Positions 7,619-12,561 of a stretch of DNA of 12,561 nucleotides are shown one piece after another. The DNA is from Flavobacteriaceae bacterium UBA1115 (GTDB lineage: Bacteria > Bacteroidota > Bacteroidia > Flavobacteriales > Flavobacteriaceae), in the NCBI GenBank assembly GCA_002313325.1, contig DCBE01000013.1:1-12561 (forward strand). Direction: 5' to 3'. The position numbers and the translations under genes were made by a program. Numbering within the stretch: the first letter of the stretch is position 1; each line of letters begins with the position of its first letter. Under the pieces are notes generated by a model, which did no database searches, was not told the origin of the DNA, and saw only the letters and a list, made by a program, of their open reading frames with translations.

Positions 7619-7626
7619 CAAATGTA
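7619..7626 (-). promoter_or_regulatory. -7 element of the DUF6580 gene
   Basis: TACATTTG on the minus strand matches the Bacteroidota -7 consensus exactly and lies 17 bp from the ATG at 7601. It is embedded in a small inverted repeat, GTAC-AAAT-GTAC (7616-7627). A -33 TTG at the usual spacing is not visible, so strength is uncertain. Confidence 0.42.
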
Positions 7627-7647
7627 CATATTTTTCAATAATCTTCC

Positions 7648-7677
7648 TTTATTTTTATGGTTAATACCCTAACTTTG
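7648..7677 (+). promoter_or_regulatory. promoter of the riboswitch-btuB transcript
   Basis: TTTA at 7648-7651, an 18-bp spacer, and TAACTTTG (7670-7677, exact TAnnTTTG) form a good Bacteroidota housekeeping promoter. Transcription would begin around 7682-7685, directly at the 5' edge of the cobalamin riboswitch, which fits a dedicated riboswitch-controlled mRNA. Confidence 0.65.
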
Positions 7678-7683
7678 TGATAG

Positions 7684-7875
7684 CTTTTGGGTTCTTCCAC
7701 ATGCGAAGATGAAAAGGGAAAAAGGTGTAATGCCTTTGCTGTTCCCGCAACTGTAAGTACTGCAACGCTCAATGCTTCAACCACTATCCGCCTTGGCGTA
7801 TGGGAAGGTTTGTTGAGTAGTATGAGTCAGGAGACCTGCCTAAGAGATTCATGCTGTGCGTGCTCGGGATAAGTA
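7684..7875 (+). ncRNA. cobalamin (B12) riboswitch
   Basis: The conserved core is easy to read. AAAGGGAA (7713-7720) is followed by GGTG (7724-7727), then CCCGCAACTGTAA (7744-7756); GGGAA pairs with TTCCC (7742-7746). The B12 box AGTCAGGAGACCTGCC lies at 7825-7840. Between them is a variable arm. TGATAG (7678-7683) and CTATCA (7876-7881) could form a closing stem, although its 5' strand may lie just before the transcription start. The outer limits are approximate. The riboswitch precedes a TonB-dependent receptor by about 30 bp and should shut it off when adenosylcobalamin or a related corrinoid is bound. No hairpin followed by a T run is seen before the start codon, so control is more likely at translation initiation than by intrinsic termination. 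Confidence 0.93.
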
Positions 7876-7904
7876 CTATCAGTTCATTATTATAACAACT
7901 TAAA

Positions 7905-9749
7905 ATGCGATATTTATTAGCAGCAATGCTATTATGTATAAGTACCGTCCATGCGCAAGAGCAATTGGATGAAGTAGTCGTTTCAGATACGCGTACTCCG
8001 AAACCTAGAAAAAACAGCGGCAAGGCCGTTGTGCACATCAGCGCAGAAGCGATAGCTAGAAACAAGGGCATATCGCTGGCGCAATTACTCAATCAATACG
8101 CAGGAATATACATATCGGGTGCCCAACTGCACCCTGGACAAAACCTGTCCTATTTTATTCGCGGTGGTAATAACCGACAGGTGCTTATCCGCATCGACGG
8201 TGTGGTGGTTAGTGACCCCTCTCAAATCGAATCGGATTTTGATTTGCGCCTCGTAGCTTTAGACCAAATAGCTACCATTGAAGTGGTTAAGGGGGCGTCA
8301 AGTAGCCTTTACGGAAGCGGGGCAGCTACAGCCGTTATAGACATTACCACCAAACAGGAACTGACACAAAAAACCAAGCTTACGGTTGCCCAAGAATGGG
8401 GTACTCAAAATACATTTGACCAAAAATTAGGCAAGCTTTCTAACGTGAGCAAGCAGTTTGTGGAGTTGCAGTATCAACTAGGCGGTGTGGCCCTGGCCGG
8501 CTCAATCCAACGACTAGCATCTGATGGGATGTCGTCTGTGGCGGGTACGGAAACCGATCCAGTTGAAAAAGAAAACATACAATTCAGTGTCCAAAGTCAA
8601 TACAACAGCCCATGGGCTTGGTCGGCCTATTTGCAACGAGATGTGTTTGATGCCAACTTTGACAGCACCTTTCCCAGTTTTGCTGATGCCGATTATTCAT
8701 TTGTGAGCAAACAACAACGGATTGGTTTTATGCCTTCATACACTAAGGGTAACTCCAATATTCAAGCGCAGTTTTCTTGGACGGACAGCTCACGTTCTTA
8801 TGCAGACGGGTTCCCTTCGGATTACACAGCAGATATTTTTACAGCGGAACTAACCTGGCGTCAACGTGCATCGGATGAGCTAACGCTTTTAGGGGGTCTT
8901 TTTTACCAAGACATTGATTCTGGTTTTAAGAATGCCTTTGATTCTGAAACCTATGCGCATGATAATGTTGCGGTTTTTGTTAGTGGGCAGTGGCAACACG
9001 TTAATGGATATGCCCTACACGCTAGTGTGCGAAACTCCGTACACAGCGAGTTTGGTTCGCATCAAACCTTTACGATTAATCCGTTTTATGTAAAAGAGCT
9101 TTCGTTTGGTGGATATCTTAAGTTTTTTGGTTCTTGGGCTTCATCATTTATTGCCCCATCGCAGTACAAGCTTTACAGCGCTCTTTATGGAAACACAGCG
9201 CTAACTCCCGAAGAAAACCAAACCCTTGAGTTGGGCGTAGAAAAAATGACCGATAACAGCCGTATTACTGTGGTTGCCTTCCAACGGGAAGAGGATAATT
9301 TTGTGGACTTTGTCTTTTTATCCAATTTTATCGGATATCAAAACCGTCCAGGGATATTTAAAGTGCGTGGAGTGGAGGTAGCGGCCAATTGGAGCTTAAA
9401 GAATTGGAATATCAACACCAACTACACCTATACCGAAAAGGTGGATCAAGCGCCTTTGCGCCTGCCCAAGCATGCAGCTAACATTGGTCTGAACTATGCA
9501 GCACCCATAACACAATGGGGATTGCATTGGCGTTATATAGGATCACGCTATGATGTAAACCAAGCCTTTGCACAAGAAAAATTGGATACCTATGCCTTGG
9601 TAGATGTACGTATTGCCTTTCCAACTTTTATTGGGAATACCACAGCCAGTTTAGCTGTAACCAATATTTTTGATGTGGAATATTCCGAGATATTTGGCTT
9701 TAGTACGCTGGGACGAAACCTAAACATAGCCCTGCGCTATTCCTTCTAG
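7905..9749 (+). CDS. btuB: TonB-dependent outer-membrane corrinoid receptor, BtuB-like
   Basis: A 614-residue outer-membrane receptor, the same length as the E. coli BtuB precursor, expected to bind cobalamin or another corrinoid and import it with energy from TonB-ExbBD. Residues 1-17 form a signal peptide (hydrophobic LLAAMLLCIS, cleavage after VHA). The TonB box is at LDEVVVSDTR (21-30). The plug domain (about 40-150) carries FIRGGNNRQVLIRIDGV and IEVVKGASSSLYGSGA. The rest is beta-barrel with alternating aromatic and polar residues, ending in NIALRYSF with the terminal phenylalanine needed for barrel insertion. The substrate is inferred from the upstream cobalamin riboswitch, which makes a siderophore receptor unlikely. 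The start ATG at 7905 is preceded by an A/T-rich leader without a Shine-Dalgarno sequence. It converges on the S41 protease gene; the stops share the bases CTAG. Confidence 0.93.
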   Translation: MRYLLAAMLLCISTVHAQEQLDEVVVSDTRTPKPRKNSGKAVVHISAEAIARNKGISLAQLLNQYAGIYISGAQLHPGQNLSYFIRGGNNRQVLIRIDGVVVSDPSQIESDFDLRLVALDQIATIEVVKGASSSLYGSGAATAVIDITTKQELTQKTKLTVAQEWGTQNTFDQKLGKLSNVSKQFVELQYQLGGVALAGSIQRLASDGMSSVAGTETDPVEKENIQFSVQSQYNSPWAWSAYLQRDVFDANFDSTFPSFADADYSFVSKQQRIGFMPSYTKGNSNIQAQFSWTDSSRSYADGFPSDYTADIFTAELTWRQRASDELTLLGGLFYQDIDSGFKNAFDSETYAHDNVAVFVSGQWQHVNGYALHASVRNSVHSEFGSHQTFTINPFYVKELSFGGYLKFFGSWASSFIAPSQYKLYSALYGNTALTPEENQTLELGVEKMTDNSRITVVAFQREEDNFVDFVFLSNFIGYQNRPGIFKVRGVEVAANWSLKNWNINTNYTYTEKVDQAPLRLPKHAANIGLNYAAPITQWGLHWRYIGSRYDVNQAFAQEKLDTYALVDVRIAFPTFIGNTTASLAVTNIFDVEYSEIFGFSTLGRNLNIALRYSF

Positions 9750-11119
9750 TTTTCAGTAAAATATATTGTCCTCCCGGCTTCTGTTTGAAGCTCAACGAAT
9801 GATGCGGGTAAGCTGTTGGAGTCTATTGATATGCTCCCAGAAGTTTGCCCGCTTATGTATTCTAGTGCTTTTTTGAGTAGGGGTTCTTCTACATCGCCAA
9901 GCACACCCATATTAGATAATGTTTCTGGAAGCTCAATATCGGGCAGTAAGCCTTCGGAATAGTCGCCCACGCCTTCGCTGTTGTAGTTTTTAAAGGTGAT
10001 AGGTAGCAACATGTACTTGTGTTTGGGGTTTATGGTTCTGTTGATGTCAATATAATCGTAAAAAGGATTTGAACCCACGTCTTTTCCTTCTGTTTTATCG
10101 CCAATTTGAGTCACGTTCATATGGGGCTTTAATCCATTGATCGTCATTTCGCTGGCTGAAGCTGAGTTTTGTGTGGTTAAGAAAATTACCCTAGATAACC
10201 CCAAGTTAATGTTTGAATTTGTTATTTCAACATCAGTATTATTTGCGCTTAATTTTTCATTGTATATGAGTTTTCCAAATATCTTGTTTGCGTGTTCTCC
10301 TGCAATAAGCCCTACTAGCAGTTGTGCCGTTGTTATTGCTCCTCCTCTGTTGTATCGCAAATCCACCACAAGTTCGTCTATGGATGCTGCGGCCAAATTA
10401 ACAAAGGTTGTTTTTAGGGCTTCGTCTTGAGCGGTGCTAAAGCTGTTATACATCACATAGCCCACCTTTTTGCCATCGTGTTGAATTACTTTAGACAAAT
10501 GAACACTTTGCTCGGTTAGTTCGGTATTGGTTAGGCTAATGCTGTTGCCTGTTTTTGTTATTTTGTTGTTGTTAAGGGTCGCTAAAGCAATTGTATAGCT
10601 GCTGGCATTACTGAACAATAATTCTCTGTAGTTGGAAATGGTGAGTTGATTGCTGTTGACCTCTACAAAAATATCTCCACGTTTGACGCCTTTTATTTCA
10701 GCATATGATCCTGGTAGTACATACTGCACATAACCGAAAATATCAGCGCTGTCTTGTGAAAAGCGAACCAAACCAAAAACCATCCCGTTACTCAGCGATA
10801 TCCCTCTGATGCTGTTTTCAAAGACCTCGTGGTCGTCTATAAGTGCGCTATACCTGTCTTCTTCAAACTGCAGCCCTTTAAATAGAGATGATGGGCCATC
10901 AAAAGATTGCAAGAAGTTGGTGTATTCTTTGTCGTCTGTAAACCTATTGTCGGCAAGGTTAGGAACATCCTTTTGCCAGTAGTAGGCAAAATTCATCACC
11001 TTGTAGATAAAGTCCTCTACTTCTAGGTTTTCTGTGTTACTGACAACAATGTTATCGTCTATATCATCCTTACAACCTAAAAATAAAATAATACCAAAAA
11101 GCGGAATAAATTTTTTCAT
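9746..11119 (-). CDS. S41 family (C-terminal processing) peptidase, lipoprotein
   Basis: A 457-residue serine protease of family S41 attached to a membrane on the periplasmic side. The N-terminus MKKFIPLFGIILFLGC is a lipoprotein signal with the acylated cysteine at residue 16, followed by an acidic KDDIDDN stretch. An S41 N-terminal helical region (about 32-105) is followed by a PDZ-like domain (about 110-190; GSYAEIKGVKRGDIFVEVN) that would bind substrate C-termini. The protease core begins near 215 (GKKVGYVMYNSF) and has DLRYNRGG (253-260) and SASASE (319-324). The predicted nucleophile is Ser321 and the general base Lys346 in GDKTEGKDVGS, 25 residues apart as in Prc/CtpA. The enzyme therefore looks active. 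The substrate is unknown. It diverges from the damaged sigma factor locus, a neighbourhood I recall from other flavobacteria. Confidence 0.9.
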   Translation of the reverse strand: MKKFIPLFGIILFLGCKDDIDDNIVVSNTENLEVEDFIYKVMNFAYYWQKDVPNLADNRFTDDKEYTNFLQSFDGPSSLFKGLQFEEDRYSALIDDHEVFENSIRGISLSNGMVFGLVRFSQDSADIFGYVQYVLPGSYAEIKGVKRGDIFVEVNSNQLTISNYRELLFSNASSYTIALATLNNNKITKTGNSISLTNTELTEQSVHLSKVIQHDGKKVGYVMYNSFSTAQDEALKTTFVNLAAASIDELVVDLRYNRGGAITTAQLLVGLIAGEHANKIFGKLIYNEKLSANNTDVEITNSNINLGLSRVIFLTTQNSASASEMTINGLKPHMNVTQIGDKTEGKDVGSNPFYDYIDINRTINPKHKYMLLPITFKNYNSEGVGDYSEGLLPDIELPETLSNMGVLGDVEEPLLKKALEYISGQTSGSISIDSNSLPASFVELQTEAGRTIYFTEN

Positions 11120-11149
11120 AGGTTTGAGTCAATGGAGCAAGCAAGTTAA

Positions 11150-11179
11150 TAAAAATAAATTTCCCTAAATTGTAACAAG
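11150..11179 (-). promoter_or_regulatory. putative promoter of the S41 peptidase gene
   Basis: On the minus strand CTTG (11179-11176), an 18-bp spacer and TATTTTTA (11157-11150) resemble the Bacteroidota -33/-7 pattern, with the final G of TAnnTTTG replaced. It lies 30 bp before the start codon. The site is plausible from spacing and position only. Confidence 0.45.
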
Positions 11180-11233
11180 GTTTTGCCAAACTCGTTAATT
11201 CTCCAAACACACAATAAATCTTCTGCCTGCGAC

Positions 11234-11730
11234 ATGGATGAAAAACTTTTTTAAAACGAATCTTGAACGTTAAGGACAGTATGTTTCACTTAGCAAAGGG
11301 GTTGTTGATATCAACCGAAGAGGCTGGAGATGCAGTATAAGAAGTAATAATAAAATTGTGGACAAACATGACAAAGATGACAACATTATCGAATATTGAA
11401 GGCTACGCCATGACCATGACCAAAAACTATTGTTTGGACAGTTTAAAGGCAAAGCAAGCCTCACAACTGCGATTGGTGCATTATCATCACGATAAGGCAA
11501 CAGCTTGTCTTGACAAGCAAATTGATGCACGCGAAAGTGTTTCAAAAACGATGGTCTACATGGAAGATCTCCCACAACAGCAACAACTTGCTTTACAACT
11601 ACGGGATATTGAGCAATACAATTTTGAGACCATTGCCCAAATTACCGGACTATCACAAGGCGCAGTACGCGTAGCGCTTTCGCGAGCACAAAAAAATCAA
11701 AGCACAACTCATTATAGCACACAATCATGA
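11234..11730 (+). pseudogene. ECF sigma factor gene disrupted by a frameshift and a nonsense codon
   Basis: Translated with two corrections, the locus reads as a full ECF-type RNA polymerase sigma factor of about 165 residues. The likely start is ATG at 11234 (MDEKLF), but a run of six T (11247-11252) needs a seventh to join FLKRILNVKDSMFHLAKG. The next region-2 segment reads LLISTEEAGDAV, stop, EVIIKLW; the TAA at 11338-11340 stands where sigma factors have glutamine in the D-A-x-Q-E-V motif, so a single C-to-T change (CAA to TAA) explains it. After it come NIEGYAMTMTKNYCLDSLKAK (end of region 2) and an intact region 4 (LPQQQQLALQLRDIEQYNF, then a helix-turn-helix IAQITGLSQGAVRVALSRAQK). The damage removes core-polymerase binding, so a working sigma factor is not expected. 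No clear promoter is visible upstream. Confidence 0.82.
11368..11730 (+). CDS. surviving 3' frame of the sigma factor (end of region 2 plus region 4)
   Basis: This is the part of the broken sigma gene that is still open, 120 codons from the first ATG after the TAA (a TTG at 11356 is an alternative start). It would encode MTKMTTLSNIEGYAMTM, a linker, and the DNA-binding region 4 with its helix-turn-helix, but lacks the main polymerase-binding part of region 2. Its stop overlaps the start of the next gene in ATGA (11727-11730), the usual sign of translational coupling between a sigma factor and its anti-sigma. An automatic annotator would probably call this a short sigma-70 family protein. I think it is a gene remnant, though the absence of further stops means the damage is recent or the piece is retained. 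Confidence 0.55.
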   Translation: MTKMTTLSNIEGYAMTMTKNYCLDSLKAKQASQLRLVHYHHDKATACLDKQIDARESVSKTMVYMEDLPQQQQLALQLRDIEQYNFETIAQITGLSQGAVRVALSRAQKNQSTTHYSTQS

Positions 11731-12098
11731 AATTTACCCAGCTTCATAAATACCTAGACTTATATTTTGAGGGTCAAGCGACACTCGAGAAAGAGGCGAT
11801 CCTCATGGACTACTTTTCGAAGCCAGTTGTTGATGTCAAACTTGCGCAACTCAAGCCCTATTTTGAGGCAATTGCTAGTGAGCATAAGCAAACTTATGAG
11901 GGGCCATTGCCCGATAAGCCGTCTTCCAAAACCAATTGGCTTAGGGCTGTAGCCATAGCTGCGGTAGCGGTTTTTGGAATTTTTATGACACAGTTAAACG
12001 ATATACAAGCCATACAACCTAACCCCGAAGAACTCATGTTTGAAGAATTTAAGGTACATATGTATTTTGTATCTCAAAAACTAAACAAAAGGCACTAA
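11727..12098 (+). CDS. anti-sigma-factor-like single-pass membrane protein, prematurely stopped
   Basis: A 123-residue protein laid out like the short anti-sigma-type proteins that follow ECF sigma genes in flavobacteria. A cytoplasmic N-terminal part (1-70; LHKYLDLYFEGQATLEKEAI and then LMDYFSKPVVDVKL, the usual 'yfeGe.s..eE..L..YF' pattern) is followed by one membrane segment (about 71-88, WLRAVAIAAVAVFGIFM) and a short periplasmic tail. It overlaps the sigma remnant by ATGA, consistent with an old sigma/anti-sigma pair. The TAA at 12096-12098 looks premature: the same frame continues for 19 more codons to a second TAA. The product is probably nearly full length and may still be made, but has lost its partner. 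Function is inferred from context; no catalytic motif is seen. Confidence 0.68.
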   Translation: MKFTQLHKYLDLYFEGQATLEKEAILMDYFSKPVVDVKLAQLKPYFEAIASEHKQTYEGPLPDKPSSKTNWLRAVAIAAVAVFGIFMTQLNDIQAIQPNPEELMFEEFKVHMYFVSQKLNKRH

Positions 12099-12158
12099 GG
12101 TTTGGCTCATATGGAAACCTTTAATCAAACAACTAATAGATTTATAAAGACAGATTAA
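12099..12158 (+). pseudogene. detached C-terminal end of the anti-sigma-like gene
   Basis: In the same frame as the anti-sigma-like gene, after its TAA, the codons read GLAHMETFNQTTNRFIKTD followed by TAA at 12156-12158, one base before the ATG of the DUF4252 gene. This resembles the C-terminal end I recall for related proteins (for example an 'AYMETFNKxTNKFIKT'-type ending). A gene ending here would show the tight spacing normal for this operon, which supports the 12096 stop being a nonsense mutation, perhaps CAA to TAA. Confidence 0.55.
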
Positions 12159-12159
12159 T

Positions 12160-12561
12160 ATGAAAAAGAGTATCCTTGTAATAGCCATTATAACAACTTC
12201 GTTTAGCTGGGGGCAAGACGTTTTCGAAAAATATGAATACCACGACAGTGTCAGTTATTTTTCGATCAGTCCAAAAATGTTTCAAATGCTTGCAAAGCTT
12301 AGCATAGAAACAAACGATCCAGAAGCGAATAAATTCATAAAGCTAGTAGAGGAAATCGAAAGTTTTAAGGTCATATCCACCGAAAGTAAGGGCATCGCCG
12401 AAGAAATCCAAACATGGATAGATAAACACATCAAATCCCAAAATTTAGATGAGCTGATGCGTGTACGAGACAAAGGGACAAATGTTAATTTCTATGTCAA
12501 ATCAAAAAAAAATGACAAAAGAGTTAAAAAGCTGCTTATGTTCGTAAGCGAAATAAACGAG
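12160..12561 (+). CDS. DUF4252 domain exported protein, 5' part
   Basis: The gene runs off the window end; 134 residues are present. Residues 1-18 look like a Sec signal peptide (MKKSILVIAIITTSFSWG, followed by QD), without a lipobox cysteine. The mature part matches the DUF4252 pattern: YFSISPKMFQMLAKLSIETN (33-52), FKVISTES (69-76), NLDELMRVRDKGTNVNFYVK (95-114) and KKLLMFVSEIN (123-133). DUF4252 proteins are small periplasmic or surface proteins of unknown function in Bacteroidota and commonly follow sigma/anti-sigma pairs, often in tandem copies, so another copy may follow downstream. The ATG at 12160 is one base after the TAA of the old anti-sigma frame. Unlike the two genes before it, this frame shows no damage in the part visible. 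Confidence 0.85.
   Translation, partial: MKKSILVIAIITTSFSWGQDVFEKYEYHDSVSYFSISPKMFQMLAKLSIETNDPEANKFIKLVEEIESFKVISTESKGIAEEIQTWIDKHIKSQNLDELMRVRDKGTNVNFYVKSKKNDKRVKKLLMFVSEINE

Noticed and set aside
7784..8092. Minus-strand open frame over the riboswitch and start of btuB
   Set aside because: It lies antisense to a clear riboswitch and signal peptide region and shows no recognisable protein features.
11240..11256. Programmed -1 ribosomal frameshift at the T run
   Set aside because: The codons CTT TTT TAA do not form a standard X XXY YYZ site with good re-pairing of the first tRNA, no stimulatory structure is evident, and the downstream TAA would still end translation.
11338..11340. Recoding or an alternative genetic code in which TAA means glutamine
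   Set aside because: mtaB, rpmH and rmuC all end correctly at TAA, and the sigma gene also needs a frame correction, so ordinary mutation is simpler.
11234..11730. A split sigma factor with region 2 and region 4 on separate proteins
   Set aside because: The piece before the TAA lacks a good start, is only about 19 codons from ATG 11281, and is cut inside the polymerase-binding motif, so no working region-2 protein could be made.

Overview
The window looks like ordinary chromosome of a member of the Bacteroidota, most likely the Flavobacteriaceae. The support is the rpmH-carB adjacency, a 950-residue CarB without its allosteric domain, several TAnnTTTG-type -7 promoter elements in place of classical -10 boxes, A-rich leaders without Shine-Dalgarno sequences, and a sigma / anti-sigma-like / DUF4252 cluster next to an S41 lipoprotein. 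No assignment was checked against a database; family names rest on motifs and remembered relatives.

Layout. Bases 1-1044 hold the 3' part of mtaB (tRNA methylthiolation). A small GNAT-like gene (1070-1363, minus) and an alpha/beta hydrolase (1418-2086, plus) diverge from a 54-bp promoter region. A small membrane/TPR-like protein (2087-2602, minus) abuts the hydrolase gene stop to stop and diverges from rpmH (2701-2859). rpmH is followed by a strong hairpin terminator (2881-2914), then carB (2958-5810) and rmuC (5853-6962). This first half is core housekeeping: translation, pyrimidine/arginine precursor synthesis and genome stability.

Bases 7116-9749 form a corrinoid-uptake locus. A cobalamin riboswitch (about 7684-7875), driven by a good Bacteroidota promoter, precedes a BtuB-like TonB-dependent receptor (7905-9749). 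A DUF6580-type membrane protein (7116-7601) is transcribed away from it and may be the inner-membrane counterpart.

Bases 9746-12561 hold an S41 Ser/Lys protease lipoprotein (9746-11119, minus). Facing away from it are an ECF sigma factor gene, an anti-sigma-like membrane protein and a DUF4252 protein that runs off the end. The most striking observation is here. The sigma factor gene is broken by a one-base deletion in a T run near its start (11247-11252) and by an in-frame TAA (11338-11340) inside conserved region 2. The anti-sigma-like gene has its own in-frame TAA (12096-12098), after which its C-terminus stays readable up to a second stop one base before the DUF4252 start. A complete regulatory module appears to be decaying while its neighbours stay intact. 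I found no mobile element, CRISPR array, rRNA or tRNA, and no convincing wholly new system.
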